From assembly GCF_009649075.1 (NCBI RefSeq), contig NZ_CP045737.1, positions 3,038,001-3,102,000 of the forward strand: a stretch of 64,000 nucleotides of DNA, read 5' to 3'. The DNA comes from Aeromicrobium yanjiei (GTDB taxonomy: Bacteria > Actinomycetota > Actinomycetes > Propionibacteriales > Nocardioidaceae). The translations under genes and the position numbers were made by a program. Below, piece after piece: positions 1-8,426 of this stretch. Position 1 is the first letter of the stretch; every line of letters starts with the position of its first letter. The notes under the pieces were generated by a model. It did no database searches. It was given only the letters and a program-made list of their open reading frames with translations, and had not been told where the DNA came from.

Positions 1-295
1 CGTCGAAATCGACGGTCGAGACGTTCGCGAGCAGCTTGTCGTCCTCGGTGACCTCGGCGTCGTCGCCGAGAGCGGCGTCGGTGGCCGCGAGCAGCCCGTC
101 GGACGGCGTGGCGGTCGTGGTCTCGACGATGATCCCGCGGGCCAGGTCCGGCACCTCGGCCTCGGTGCCGGGACCGCCCTTGGGCGAGGTCACCGTGGGC
201 GGCGGGACGTCAGCTGCGTACGCGTCGACGGACAGACCTGCGACGGTGATCGAGGTGACGACGGCGACGGTCAGTGACCGGCGGATGCTGAGCAC
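1..295 (-). CDS. Secreted protein, N-terminal part only (runs off the left edge)
   Basis: A reading frame opens with GTG at 295 and stays open to the window edge (98 codons). It begins MLSIRRSLTVAVVTSITVAG and continues LSVDAYAADVPPP, which is a classical Sec signal peptide with likely cleavage after AYA. The mature part is acidic and Ala/Thr-rich (RGIIVETTTATPSDGLLAAT). That stretch loosely resembles the propeptide of actinobacterial secreted subtilases, but no catalytic domain is inside the window, so the function stays open. It lies downstream of rplQ on the same strand, beyond a terminator hairpin. An ATG at about 311 in another frame stops quickly and was not used. Confidence 0.6.
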   Translation of the reverse strand, partial: MLSIRRSLTVAVVTSITVAGLSVDAYAADVPPPTVTSPKGGPGTEAEVPDLARGIIVETTTATPSDGLLAATDAALGDDAEVTEDDKLLANVSTVDFD

Positions 296-376
296 AGCTG
301 GTGATCCCCATCTGAAGGCGCGAGGCGTGCCGCTCCGCGCGGAACCTCAAAAGTATCAGCATGCGCCCGGACGGAC

Positions 377-411
377 AGGACGCCCGCCACCTCTGCGGTG
401 ACGGGCGTCCT
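377..411 (-). terminator. Terminator of the infA-rplQ operon
   Basis: The arms AGGACGCCCG (377-386) and CGGGCGTCCT (402-411) are perfectly complementary. Three further inner pairs follow after one mismatch. The hairpin lies just downstream of the rplQ stop on the minus strand. The T-run after it is weak. Confidence 0.75.
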
Positions 412-426
412 GGATGGTGCTGATGA

Positions 427-996
427 CTACTTGGCGTCGTCCTCGGCCGGGGCCTCGGAATCGGTCGAAGCCTCGAGGTTCTCGGCCGCCTCGGGGGCGT
501 CCTGAGTCGCCTCGACGACGTCGACGTCCGTGCCGAGGTCGTCGGACGGAGCGTCCTCGGCCTCGACGACGGCGGCCTCGGGCTCGGCGGCCGGAGCCGT
601 CGCGCCCTTCTTCGGCGTCTGGTTCTGAGCGCCGAACTGCTTCGCCTCGACGATCTCGATCACGGCCATGGGGGCGTTGTCGCCCTTGCGGGGCGCGATC
701 TTCGTGATGCGCGTGTATCCGCCGGGACGGGTCGCCATGGCGGGACCGATCTCGGTGAACAACGTGTGCAGGATGCTCTTGTCACGGATGATCTTGACGA
801 CCTGGCGGCGGTTGGCCACCGTGTCCGTCTTGGCCTTCGTGATGAGCGACTCGGCGTACGGACGCAGACGGCGGGCCTTGGCCTCGGTCGTCGTGATCCG
901 GCCGTGCTCGAACAGGTTCTGTGCGAGGTTGGCGAGGATCAGCCGCTGGTGAGCCGGGCTACCGCCGAGGCGGGGACCCTTCGTGGGGGTGGGCAT
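427..996 (-). CDS. rplQ: 50S ribosomal protein L17 with acidic C-terminal tail
   Basis: The first ~120 residues are canonical L17, a large-subunit protein near the exit tunnel (start [20 protein letters not shown], then [20 protein letters not shown]). At 189 aa the protein is much longer than the ~120-130 aa of enterobacterial L17. The extra ~65 residues are Ala/Glu/Asp-rich low complexity with almost no basic residues. Long L17 tails are common in actinobacteria. It is the last gene of the operon running from infA, 66 nt after rpoA, and is followed by a terminator hairpin. Confidence 0.97.
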   Translation of the reverse strand: MPTPTKGPRLGGSPAHQRLILANLAQNLFEHGRITTTEAKARRLRPYAESLITKAKTDTVANRRQVVKIIRDKSILHTLFTEIGPAMATRPGGYTRITKIAPRKGDNAPMAVIEIVEAKQFGAQNQTPKKGATAPAAEPEAAVVEAEDAPSDDLGTDVDVVEATQDAPEAAENLEASTDSEAPAEDDAK

Positions 997-1062
997 GGTG
1001 ATTACTCCAGTTTTGGTGTGATCGGCTTCGACGCGGACGAGAGCAGGAAGCCGTCTGGGCGC

Positions 1063-2073
1063 TTAGTACTGCTCGTCCTCGGCAAAGCTGGCGTCGTCGT
1101 CGTACGCCTCGATGGCCGCGGTCGGGTCGAAACCGGCCGGGCTGTCCTTGAGCGCGAGACCCATCTCGCCCAGCTTGGCCTTGACCTCGTCGATCGACTT
1201 CGAACCGAAGTTGCGGATGTCGAGCAGGTCCTGCTCCGAGCGCGTGATGAGCTCGCCCACGGTGTGGACGCCCTCGCGCTTGAGGCAGTTGTAGGACCGG
1301 ACCGTGAAGTTGAGGTCCTCGATCGGCAGGGCCAGGTCAGCAGCGAGCTGCTCGTCGACCGGGCTCGGGCCGATGTCGATGCCCTCGGCCTCGACGTTCA
1401 GCTCACGCGCCAGACCGAACAGCTCGACCAGGGTCGAGCCGGCCGACGCGATCGCGTCACGCGGCAGGATCGACTTCTTGGTCTCGACGTCGATGACGAG
1501 CTTGTCGAAGTCGGTGCGCTGCTCGACACGAGTCGCCTCGACCTTGTAGGTCACCTTCAGGACCGGCGAGTAGATCGAGTCGACCGGCATGCGGCCGATC
1601 TCTTCGTCACCGGACTTGTTCTGGACCGCGGACACGTAGCCGCGACCGCGCTCGACGACGAGCTCGATCTCGATCTTGCCCTTGGCGTTGAGCGTGGCGA
1701 TGTGCAGATCGGGGTTGTGGACCTCGACACCAGCCGGGGGCTGGATGTCGGCGGCGGTCACGCTGCCCTCACCCTCCTTGCGGAGGTACATCACGACGGG
1801 CTCGTCGTTCTCCGAGGAGACCACGAGCTCCTTCAGGTTAAGGATGATCTCGGTGACGTCCTCGGTCACGCCGGGGACGGTCGAGAACTCGTGCAGGACA
1901 CCGTCGATCTTGATCGACGTGACGGCTGCACCCGGGATCGACGACAGCAGCGTACGACGCAGCGAGTTGCCGAGGGTGTAGCCGAAGCCGGGCTCGAGGG
2001 GCTCGATGACGAACCGCGAACGGAACTCGTCGACGACCTCTTCGGACAGGGCGGGGCGCTGGGCGATCAGCAT
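1063..2073 (-). CDS. rpoA: RNA polymerase alpha subunit
   Basis: The 336 aa protein has the two usual domains. The N-terminal assembly domain spans about residues 1-230 ([20 protein letters not shown]) and the C-terminal domain about 250-315 ([20 protein letters not shown]), which contacts UP elements and activators. A short acidic tail ends the chain ([12 protein letters not shown]). Start ATG 2073 gives the actinobacterial beginning [12 protein letters not shown]. It lies between rpsD (70 nt gap) and rplQ, the standard arrangement that co-regulates polymerase and ribosome synthesis. Confidence 0.98.
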   Translation of the reverse strand: MLIAQRPALSEEVVDEFRSRFVIEPLEPGFGYTLGNSLRRTLLSSIPGAAVTSIKIDGVLHEFSTVPGVTEDVTEIILNLKELVVSSENDEPVVMYLRKEGEGSVTAADIQPPAGVEVHNPDLHIATLNAKGKIEIELVVERGRGYVSAVQNKSGDEEIGRMPVDSIYSPVLKVTYKVEATRVEQRTDFDKLVIDVETKKSILPRDAIASAGSTLVELFGLARELNVEAEGIDIGPSPVDEQLAADLALPIEDLNFTVRSYNCLKREGVHTVGELITRSEQDLLDIRNFGSKSIDEVKAKLGEMGLALKDSPAGFDPTAAIEAYDDDASFAEDEQY

Positions 2074-2143
2074 GATTCTTCCTTTCCGAACCGACCTCTA
2101 TATGAAGGTCCGGGTAGTGCTCTGTCTCCAGAGCGGGGTGGGA

Positions 2144-2752
2144 TCAGATCTTGGAGTAGAACTCCACGATCAGCTGCTCCTGGATGGGAACGGTGATCTG
2201 CTCACGGATCGGCTGGGCGTGGACGAGGATGCGACCGCGGTCGGGCGCCACGTCGAGCCATGCCGGGACGGTGTCCTTGTCGAAGGTCTCACGCGCGACG
2301 ATGAACGGCGTGGTCTCCAGCGACTTGGGCTTGACGTCGATGATGTCGTGCTTGCTCACCTGGAACGACGGGATGTCGGTCTTGACGCCGTTCACGATGA
2401 AGTGACCGTGGTTGACGAGCTGGCGGGCGTGACGACGCGTACGGGCGAAGCCCGCACGGTAGACGACGTTGTCCAGACGCGACTCCAGGATCTGGAGCAG
2501 GTTGTCACCGGTCTTGCCGGGACGACGCGAGGCGAGCTCGTAGTACTTGCGGAACTGCTTCTCGAGGACGCCGTAGGTGTAGCGCGCCTTCTGCTTCTCG
2601 AGCAGCTGGTTGCGGTACTCCGACTCCTTGACACGCGCGCGGCCGTGCTGGCCGGGAGGGTAAGGACGCTTTTCGAATGCAGCGTCACCACCAACGAGGT
2701 CGATGCCGAGACGGCGCGACTTCTTGGTGAGAGGTCCGGTGTAACGGGCCAT
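2144..2752 (-). CDS. rpsD: 30S ribosomal protein S4 (zinc-free form)
   Basis: S4 is a primary 16S rRNA binder that starts small-subunit assembly. The 202 aa sequence begins MARYTGPLTKKSRRLGIDL and has the S4 RNA-binding domain around residues 92-155 (SRLDNVVYRAGFARTRRHAR, then NHGHFIVNG). The N-terminal region lacks the four-cysteine zinc knuckle found in zinc-type S4, so this is the C-minus form. It lies between rpsK (32 nt) and rpoA (70 nt). Confidence 0.97.
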   Translation of the reverse strand: MARYTGPLTKKSRRLGIDLVGGDAAFEKRPYPPGQHGRARVKESEYRNQLLEKQKARYTYGVLEKQFRKYYELASRRPGKTGDNLLQILESRLDNVVYRAGFARTRRHARQLVNHGHFIVNGVKTDIPSFQVSKHDIIDVKPKSLETTPFIVARETFDKDTVPAWLDVAPDRGRILVHAQPIREQITVPIQEQLIVEFYSKI

Positions 2753-2784
2753 GGGTGATTACTCCTAGGAAGAAAAGATCGACG

Positions 2785-3180
2785 TCAGAGACGACGGTGC
2801 TTGGGGGGACGGCAGCCGTTGTGGGGGCTGGGGGTCACGTCGGAGATGGTGCCGACCTCGAGGCCGACTCCGCTCAGCGACCGGATCGCCGTCTCGCGGC
2901 CCGAACCGGGGCCCTTCACGAAGACGTCGACCTTCTTCATCCCGTGCTCCATCGCCTGGCGACCGGCCGACTCCGCGGCCATGCCGGCAGCGAACGGCGT
3001 CGACTTGCGCGAGCCCTTGAATCCGACGGTTCCGCCGGAGGCCCAGGCAATCACGGCACCCGTGGGGTCCGTGATGGTGACGTGGGTGTTGTTGAACGTG
3101 CTCTTGATGTGGGCTTCGCCCTGAGCGACGTTCTTCTTCTCCTTGCGGCGAACCTTCTTGCCAGCGGTCTTAGGAGGCAT
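2785..3180 (-). CDS. rpsK: 30S ribosomal protein S11
   Basis: The 131 aa protein is a full-length S11, which forms part of the platform near the 16S 690 loop. Diagnostic stretches are [20 protein letters not shown] and the C-terminal [18 protein letters not shown]. The N-terminus is Lys-rich ([17 protein letters not shown]). It starts only 6 nt after the rpsM stop, so the two are very likely co-translated. Confidence 0.98.
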   Translation of the reverse strand: MPPKTAGKKVRRKEKKNVAQGEAHIKSTFNNTHVTITDPTGAVIAWASGGTVGFKGSRKSTPFAAGMAAESAGRQAMEHGMKKVDVFVKGPGSGRETAIRSLSGVGLEVGTISDVTPSPHNGCRPPKHRRL

Positions 3181-3186
3181 GCGCTA

Positions 3187-3555
3187 TCACTTCTTCTTTC
3201 CGGCGACGGTGCGCTTGGGGCCCTTGCGGGTACGCGCGTTGGTCTTGGTGCGCTGGCCGCGAACGGGCAGGTGCGCACGGTGGCGGCGGCCCTGGTAGCT
3301 GCCGATCTCCATCTTGCGGCGAATGTCTGCCGTGACGTTGCGGCGAAGATCGCCCTCGGTCTGGTAGTTCGCCTCGATGTGATCGCGCAGAGCGACGAGG
3401 TCGTCGTCGTTGAGCTCGTGGACGCGCTTGTCCGGGCTGATGCCGGTTGCTGCGAGGGTCTCGGCGGCGCGGGTGCGGCCGATCCCGAATACATATGTGA
3501 GTGCGATCTCGATGCGCTTCTCGCGCGGGAGATCGACTCCTACGAGGCGTGCCAT
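3187..3555 (-). CDS. rpsM: 30S ribosomal protein S13
   Basis: ATG 3555 gives the canonical start [20 protein letters not shown] (122 aa) and is preceded by GGAAGGAAATGCCTAC, a strong ribosome-binding site. An in-frame extension to 3804 is possible but its translation is unrelated to S13. Head and helix-turn-helix segments ([36 protein letters not shown]) and the basic tail that contacts P-site tRNA are present. A 173 nt gap separates it from rpmJ upstream; no convincing gene or promoter was found there. Confidence 0.98.
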   Translation of the reverse strand: MARLVGVDLPREKRIEIALTYVFGIGRTRAAETLAATGISPDKRVHELNDDDLVALRDHIEANYQTEGDLRRNVTADIRRKMEIGSYQGRRHRAHLPVRGQRTKTNARTRKGPKRTVAGKKK

Positions 3556-3728
3556 GTAGGCATTTCCTTCCATTCGGCGAGGTGTGGTCACCTGATGCGT
3601 CCCGACTGCCTCCCAGATCTTGGATCTGGAGCCGGGCCCCGGCCTACGCTTCCGGGGGTGACCCGCCACGAGTGCTGCTGTGGAGGGAGCGATCAGATGT
3701 TTCGATACTGCTGTGTGAAGAAGAGTGC

Positions 3729-3842
3729 TTAGCCCTGACGCTGCTTGTGGCGGGGGTTCTCGCAGATCACCATGACGCGGCCGTGGCGACGAATCACCTT
3801 GCACTTGTCACAGATCTTCTTCACGCTCGGGTTGACCTTCAT
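3729..3842 (-). CDS. rpmJ: 50S ribosomal protein L36 (zinc-binding form)
   Basis: This is a 37-codon gene, the smallest coding gene found here. The product starts [19 protein letters not shown] and ends NPRHKQRQG. Residues C11, C14, C27 and H32 form the zinc ribbon, so this is the C-plus paralogue rather than the zinc-independent form made under zinc limitation. It lies 39 nt after infA, the usual infA-rpmJ-rpsM order. Confidence 0.95.
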   Translation of the reverse strand: MKVNPSVKKICDKCKVIRRHGRVMVICENPRHKQRQG

Positions 3843-3881
3843 CGAGATTCTCTCTTTGGGATCTGAACGTGGGTGATGTGT

Positions 3882-4103
3882 TTACTTGTAGCGGTAGACG
3901 ATGCGACCGCGGGAGAGGTCGTACGGCGAGAGCTCGACCACGACCCGGTCCTCGGGGAGGATGCGGATGTAGTGCTGACGCATCTTGCCGCTGATGTGCG
4001 CGAGAACCTTGTGACCGTTGGCCAGCTCAACACGGAACATCGCGTTGGGCAGTGCCTCGACTACGGCACCTTCCATCTCGATGACGCCTTCTTTTTTCGC
4101 CAT
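3882..4103 (-). CDS. infA: Translation initiation factor IF-1
   Basis: The 73 aa product starts [20 protein letters not shown] and is a complete S1/OB-fold IF-1, which occupies the ribosomal A site with IF-2 and IF-3 during initiation. ATG 4103 is chosen over an upstream in-frame start at 4181 because it matches the family start and has AGAAGAGG two bases before it. Its own promoter lies at 4226-4255, so this is the first gene of the infA-rpmJ-rpsMKD-rpoA-rplQ unit. That unit is separated from map by four accessory genes. Confidence 0.97.
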   Translation of the reverse strand: MAKKEGVIEMEGAVVEALPNAMFRVELANGHKVLAHISGKMRQHYIRILPEDRVVVELSPYDLSRGRIVYRYK

Positions 4104-4225
4104 AACCTCTTCTTTGGTTGCTTGTCCGTCGCATCGGCCCGGGCACACCCTCGACTGCCGCCGGGGCGGCACCATGAACATAGGTTCAGGACATGGAAAG
4201 GGGGACCTGGAAAGGCCGACTCTCG

Positions 4226-4255
4226 ATTCTACGCCTACGGGGGCGGCAGACTCAA
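4226..4255 (-). promoter_or_regulatory. infA: Sigma-A-type promoter for infA operon
   Basis: Minus-strand -35 TTGAGT (4250-4255), an 18 bp spacer and -10 TAGAAT (4226-4231). The start would be near 4218, giving a leader of about 115 nt before the infA ATG. Predicted from sequence only. Confidence 0.6.
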
Positions 4256-4271
4256 ATCGCGGTCGTCCCGC

Positions 4272-4739
4272 TCACCGCGGCGGGCCGAACTCGCTCTGCC
4301 CCGGACCGTAGCGCTCGATCAGGCGGGAGAGCACGATCGCCGTCTCGGTGTGGTCGACATTGGCGGTCTCGACCCGTACCCGCTCCAGCGCCCGCTCGAG
4401 ATCGCGGACGTCCTTGGCCACGATGTGCAAGATCGCGTCCGCTGGGCCCGACACCGTCGCAGCGGAGTGGACCTCCGGGACCCGGCTGAAGGCGGCGCGC
4501 AGCTCGTCGGGCGAGATCGTGCCGTTGCAGTGCACCTCGACGTACGCCTCGGTGCTCCAGCCGACCTGGTGCGGATCGAGCACGGCGGTGAACCCGCTGA
4601 TCACGCCGTCGTCGACCAAGCGGTCCATGCGCCGCTTGACCGCGGGCGCCGAGAGCCCGATCCGCTCCCCGATCGCGGCATAGCTGGCGCGGCCGTCCTC
4701 GAGCAGACATCCGATGAGCTGACGGTCCAGATCGTCCAT
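4272..4739 (-). CDS. Lrp/AsnC-family transcriptional regulator
   Basis: The 155 aa protein starts MDDLDRQLIGCLLEDGRASY. The N-terminal winged helix-turn-helix spans residues ~1-60 (IGERIGLSAPAVKRRMDRLV) and the C-terminal RAM/AsnC effector domain ~65-150. ATG 4739 gives the standard family start; an in-frame ATG at 4823 would add 28 atypical residues. It is divergent from the dimethylargininase-like gene and the shared intergenic region holds two direct repeats. This pairing recalls, from memory, M. tuberculosis Rv2324/Rv2323c, suggesting that amino-acid-responsive control of the hydrolase is its job. The ligand is unknown. Confidence 0.9.
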   Translation of the reverse strand: MDDLDRQLIGCLLEDGRASYAAIGERIGLSAPAVKRRMDRLVDDGVISGFTAVLDPHQVGWSTEAYVEVHCNGTISPDELRAAFSRVPEVHSAATVSGPADAILHIVAKDVRDLERALERVRVETANVDHTETAIVLSRLIERYGPGQSEFGPPR

Positions 4740-4751
4740 GTGCCCAGTCTT

Positions 4752-4798
4752 GCAAGAATCCGTCGCCGATTCGAGGTCTGCGCAAGAAATCGTCGCTG
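4752..4798. promoter_or_regulatory. Direct repeats between lrp and ddaH (candidate Lrp operator)
   Basis: Two copies of a 17-bp element, GCAAGAATCCGTCGCCG (4752-4768) and GCAAGAAATCGTCGCTG (4782-4798), match at 14 of 17 positions. They start exactly 30 bp apart, close to three helical turns, so they would face the same side of the DNA. They lie just upstream of the regulator's start codon. Confidence 0.5.
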
Positions 4799-4895
4799 CG
4801 GTGGCGGTTTCGGATTCGTTCATGCCCGCTTGCGCTCCCTAGCATGAGTGCATCGCGCAGAGCCGCTGCCTGACCACACCCCCGGAGGCCTCCTC

Positions 4896-5759
4896 TTGAC
4901 CGTTCTCGACACCCGCCCGGGCACCGCGCAGATCGCGATCCGCGAGGCTCGCACCCGCCACTACCTGATGTGCGCGCCCGAGCACTTCGAGGTCTCCTAC
5001 GCGATCAACCCCTGGATGGACCTGGACAATCCCGTCGACGCCGATCGTGCCCGCGTGCAGTGGGAGATCCTGCGCAACACGTATCTGAGCCTGGGTCACC
5101 GGGTCGACCTGATCGACGCCCTGCCGGGTCAGCCGGACATGGTGTTCGCGGCCAACGGCGGTCTCGTCGTGGGCGGCCGGGCCTACGGAGCGAAGTTCCG
5201 CTTCCCCGAGCGCGCCGCCGAGGGCGGGGCCTACGCGGCCTGGCTGACCGGTCACGGGCTCCGGGTGACCGAGCCGGCGCACGTCAACGAGGGCGAGGGC
5301 GACTTCCTGGCGCTCGGCACGATGATCCTGGCCGGGACGGGCTTTCGGACCTCGCTGCCGGCCCACATCGAGGCGGCCGAGGCCGTGGACCGTCCCGTGG
5401 TGTCCCTCGAGCTGGTCGACCCCCGCTTCTACCACCTCGACGTCGCAATCGCGGTGCTCGACGACGGCAACGGCGAGGCGCCGGCCGACATCGCCTACTA
5501 CCCGGGCGCGTTCAGCGCCCACAGCCAGCGCACGCTGCGCGAGCTGTTCCCCGACGCGATCGTGTGCTCCGAGGCCGACGCGAGGGTGCTCGGCCTCAAC
5601 GCCGTCAGCGACGGCCACCACGTCGTCCTGCCCGCCGAGGCCACCGAGCTCGCCACGAGCCTGCGCGGTCGCGGCTACTCGCCGGTGCCCGTCGACCTGG
5701 GCGAGTTCATCAAGTCCGGAGGCAGCGTCAAGTGCTGCACGATGGAGCTGCACAGATAG
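4896..5759 (+). CDS. ddaH: Dimethylargininase-like amidinohydrolase (DDAH family)
   Basis: The predicted 287 aa enzyme belongs to the guanidino-group-modifying superfamily. It would hydrolyse N-omega-methylated arginine to citrulline and a methylamine, though related substrates are possible. Matching features are the start region MCAPEHFEVSYAINPWMD, the acidic motif NEGEGD (131-136), the catalytic-type His180 in RFYHLDVAI and the C-terminal nucleophile region GGSVKCCTMEL, with C280 the likely nucleophile by analogy to human DDAH. TTG 4896 is the chosen start because GGAGG (4884-4888) sits 7 nt upstream; a GTG at 4848 lacks a comparable site. It is divergent from the Lrp regulator. The rocD aminotransferase often found beside this pair is absent here. 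Confidence 0.85.
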   Translation: MTVLDTRPGTAQIAIREARTRHYLMCAPEHFEVSYAINPWMDLDNPVDADRARVQWEILRNTYLSLGHRVDLIDALPGQPDMVFAANGGLVVGGRAYGAKFRFPERAAEGGAYAAWLTGHGLRVTEPAHVNEGEGDFLALGTMILAGTGFRTSLPAHIEAAEAVDRPVVSLELVDPRFYHLDVAIAVLDDGNGEAPADIAYYPGAFSAHSQRTLRELFPDAIVCSEADARVLGLNAVSDGHHVVLPAEATELATSLRGRGYSPVPVDLGEFIKSGGSVKCCTMELHR

Positions 5760-5824
5760 CGACCACGCCGGGCTGAATCGGACATCGAGGACCTCATCCA
5801 GTCCCACAAACCCCATCCGTCACG

Positions 5825-5830
5825 TAGAGT
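5825..5830 (+). promoter_or_regulatory. Candidate -10 element of a leaderless transcript (CHAP gene)
   Basis: TAGAGT lies 6 nt before the GTG start at 5837. There is no purine-rich ribosome-binding site between. This TANNNT spacing is typical of actinobacterial leaderless mRNAs. Confidence 0.45.
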
Positions 5831-5836
5831 GTCGGC

Positions 5837-7972
5837 GTGTCGCGCATCCGAGTAGCAGTCGCCGTGCTATTTTTCGCCGCCCTTCTGGTGCCGGTTCACT
5901 CCGCCCAGGCGGCCTACACGGTGCTGTGCACGGGCTACTCCTCCTGCACGACCAAGGGCTACCCGCACGGTGGCTACGAGTCCCACAAGGGGACGAGCTA
6001 CTGGAACATGTACACCGGAACGAACTGCACCAACTACGTCGCGTACCGCCTGGTGACGACCAACAAGATGCCCAACAAACGGCCCAAGTCCGGTGTCGGC
6101 AACGCCCGCGACTGGGGCACGACGATGTCCTCGATCACCGACAGCAAGCCGGTCGTCGGATCCGTGGCCTGGTGGGGCAAGACGGGCAACCACGTCGCGT
6201 ACGTCGAGAAGGTCGTGTCCTCGACCGAGATCTACGTGTCCGAATCCAACTGGAGCGGCTCCTTCGACTGGCGACGCATCACCAAGTCCGGCAGCGGGTG
6301 GCCCGACGGCTTCATCCACTTCGCCGACCCGGTGACCACCGCCCCCCCGATCGTGAACGAGTCCAAGCCCGCGATCCTCAGCGAGCCCCAGGTGGGAGAG
6401 ACGCTGAAGGCGTCGGGCGGGGTGTGGAGCCCCAAGGGCAACACGTACGCCTACCAGTGGCTCGCCGACGGCAAGGCCATCAGCGGGGCGACCGCCAAGA
6501 CGTTCACCCCCTCGTACTCCCAGCTCGCCAAGGACCTGACCGTCTCGGTCACCGCGACCCGGCCGGGCTACACGACCGCGAAGGCCGTCTCGCCGGCGCG
6601 CGACGTGGTCCCCGGCACGTTCACCAGCAACTCGGCCCCCGTCGTCACCGGCGTCCCCCGCGTCGACTCCGAGCTCGTCGCTTCGACCGGGGGCTGGTCG
6701 CCGGCTGCCTCCGCCTACACCTATCAATGGCTCGCCGACGACACCGCGATCGCCGGGGCGACGTCCTCGACGTTCGTCCCCGGCCCCGCACAGGCCGGTC
6801 GCGCGATCACCGTCCGGGTCCGGGCCGCGAAGGGCGGCTACACGGCCGCGACCTCGACGTCCGCGCCCACCGTTGCGGTCGGCCCCGGCAGCCTCGCGTC
6901 GACGTCGCGGCCCTCGGTGTCGGGCACTCCCCAGGTCGGGTCCCGCCTCACCGCGTCCCCCGGCGCCTGGTCCCGGCCCTCGCTCACGTACGCCTATCAG
7001 TGGCTCGTGGACGGCGCGGAGGTCGCAGGGGCCACGGCCTCGTCCTTCGTCCCCCGGGCGTCCGATCTCGGCAGGACCGTCTCGGTGCGGGTCACCGCGG
7101 GTCGCGCGGGCTACACCAGCGCCTCGGCCGTCGGCGCCGCGACGACCGCCGTGGTCCGCGGCGTCCTGACCGTCCGCACCCGCCCGTCGGTCTCGGGCAC
7201 ACCGCGGGTGGGCGCCACGCTGACCGCGGCTCCGGGCAGCTGGTCCTCCCCCGCCACCGCGTCGTTCCGGTGGTACGCGGGCGACCAGGCCGTCGCGGGG
7301 GCGACCGGGCGGACGTTCACCCCGACCCACCGCGAGCGCGGCCAGAAGATCCGGGTCCGGGTCACCGGCACGCAGGACGGCTTCACGAGCGTGGCCTCCT
7401 CCTCGCCCAGCACCGGCGTCGTGGCGGCCGGCCGCATCACGGTGTCCGCGGCTCCGAGGATCGCCGGCACGGCTCGCCTCGGCACCGTGCTGACGGTCCA
7501 GCCCGGCTCCCACGCCCCCGCCAACGCCTCGGCGCGCTACCAGTGGCTGCGCGACGGCAAGGTGCTGAGCGGTGCCACCGGACGTTCCCGGCGCGTGACG
7601 ACCAACGATCTCGGCCACCGCCTCTCGGCGAAGGTGACCTTCAAAGCCACGGGCTACGCCGCCACGACCGTCACGACAGGACGAAGCGCGAAGGCGAAGG
7701 CGACGTCGACCCTCAAGGCCACCCCCGCGACCACGAAGCGCGGCCAGGTCACGTTCAGCGTGCGGGTCACCGCGACCGGCGTCTCCGCCCCTGGCGGCAC
7801 CGTCACGGTGCACTACGGCTCGTCCCGGACCCGCACCGTGAAGGTCACCAAGGGCAAGGCCACGATCACGCTCACCGGCCAAGCCGCGGGAACGCAGCGC
7901 TACCGGTTCACCTACAGCGGCGTGTCAAAGGTCGCCGGCTCGACGTACACACGCAGCGTGACGATCAGCTGA
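5837..7972 (+). CDS. Secreted CHAP-domain protein with five Ig-like repeats
   Basis: The 711 aa protein has a signal peptide (residues 1-25, cleavage after HSAQA). A CHAP amidase/endopeptidase domain follows at ~28-165, with catalytic-type C64 (GTNCTNYVAY), H119 (GNHVAYVE) and an acidic/Asn pair in SESNW. Next come five tandem repeats of about 91 residues from ~175 to 630. Each begins like RPSVSGTPQVGSRLTASPG and contains a YQWLxDG core, the pattern of bacterial Ig-like wall or surface domains. A C-terminal basic beta-rich domain ends the chain without an LPXTG motif or membrane anchor. Peptidoglycan hydrolysis or wall remodelling is likely. The stop TGA abuts the stop of the convergent lipoprotein gene with no spacer. 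Confidence 0.85.
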   Translation: MSRIRVAVAVLFFAALLVPVHSAQAAYTVLCTGYSSCTTKGYPHGGYESHKGTSYWNMYTGTNCTNYVAYRLVTTNKMPNKRPKSGVGNARDWGTTMSSITDSKPVVGSVAWWGKTGNHVAYVEKVVSSTEIYVSESNWSGSFDWRRITKSGSGWPDGFIHFADPVTTAPPIVNESKPAILSEPQVGETLKASGGVWSPKGNTYAYQWLADGKAISGATAKTFTPSYSQLAKDLTVSVTATRPGYTTAKAVSPARDVVPGTFTSNSAPVVTGVPRVDSELVASTGGWSPAASAYTYQWLADDTAIAGATSSTFVPGPAQAGRAITVRVRAAKGGYTAATSTSAPTVAVGPGSLASTSRPSVSGTPQVGSRLTASPGAWSRPSLTYAYQWLVDGAEVAGATASSFVPRASDLGRTVSVRVTAGRAGYTSASAVGAATTAVVRGVLTVRTRPSVSGTPRVGATLTAAPGSWSSPATASFRWYAGDQAVAGATGRTFTPTHRERGQKIRVRVTGTQDGFTSVASSSPSTGVVAAGRITVSAAPRIAGTARLGTVLTVQPGSHAPANASARYQWLRDGKVLSGATGRSRRVTTNDLGHRLSAKVTFKATGYAATTVTTGRSAKAKATSTLKATPATTKRGQVTFSVRVTATGVSAPGGTVTVHYGSSRTRTVKVTKGKATITLTGQAAGTQRYRFTYSGVSKVAGSTYTRSVTIS

Positions 7973-8422
7973 TCAGGCCGCCGAGTCGAAGACCACGCGC
8001 CAGCGCGAACCGACCCGCTCGACGTCGTAGGACTCGTCGGGGGTGTCGTTGCCCCATGTGATCGTGACCGTCGAGCTGCTGCCGTTGACCCGGCCCGCGG
8101 TGTAGACGACCTCGTCGAGGTCGATCCCCTCATCGGCGAAGGTGTCCTTCGCGGCATGGACCACCTCGCAGTCGACCGCCGAGGGCGTCACGACGATCCG
8201 GCGCATGGCCCGGCAGTCGCCCTCGTCGAGGGCCCGCATCATGGTCTCGACGGCGCGAGCAGGCCCGGGGGCCGTCGACGGCTTCCCCCCGCTCGGCGAG
8301 GTGGTCGTCGAGGTGGCCGGCGCGCTCGGTCGCGAGGCAGTGCCCTCTCCCGGCCCCGACGACCCGTCGGACCCGCACGCAGACACCAGCACGAGGGCTG
8401 CGACTGCGAGGAGGCGTCTCAT
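7973..8422 (-). CDS. Small lipoprotein of unknown function
   Basis: The 149 aa product starts MRRLLAVAALVLVSACGSDG, a lipoprotein signal with lipobox VSAC and lipidated C17. A Ser/Thr/Pro/Gly-rich linker runs to about residue 55. The globular part carries two cysteines (GDCRAMRRI and AVDCEVVHA) that may form a disulphide, and has an NTF2-like flavour (ends SYDVERVGSRWRVVFDS). That fold guess is weak. ATG 8422 is preferred over an in-frame ATG at 8440. It starts only 4 nt after the map stop, so it is probably the last gene of the secY-adk-map unit. Confidence 0.7.
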   Translation of the reverse strand: MRRLLAVAALVLVSACGSDGSSGPGEGTASRPSAPATSTTTSPSGGKPSTAPGPARAVETMMRALDEGDCRAMRRIVVTPSAVDCEVVHAAKDTFADEGIDLDEVVYTAGRVNGSSSTVTITWGNDTPDESYDVERVGSRWRVVFDSAA

Positions 8423-8426
8423 GACC

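Noticed and set aside
3556..3728. Possible gene or promoter in the 173-nt gap between rpmJ and rpsM
   Set aside because: No open frame with a start and ribosome-binding site, and no -10/-35 pair with acceptable spacing could be supported.
5867..7882. A 671-codon frame antisense to the CHAP protein gene
   Set aside because: Arg/Gly/Ala-rich translation with no recognisable domain. The plus-strand protein has a signal peptide, catalytic residues and periodic repeats.
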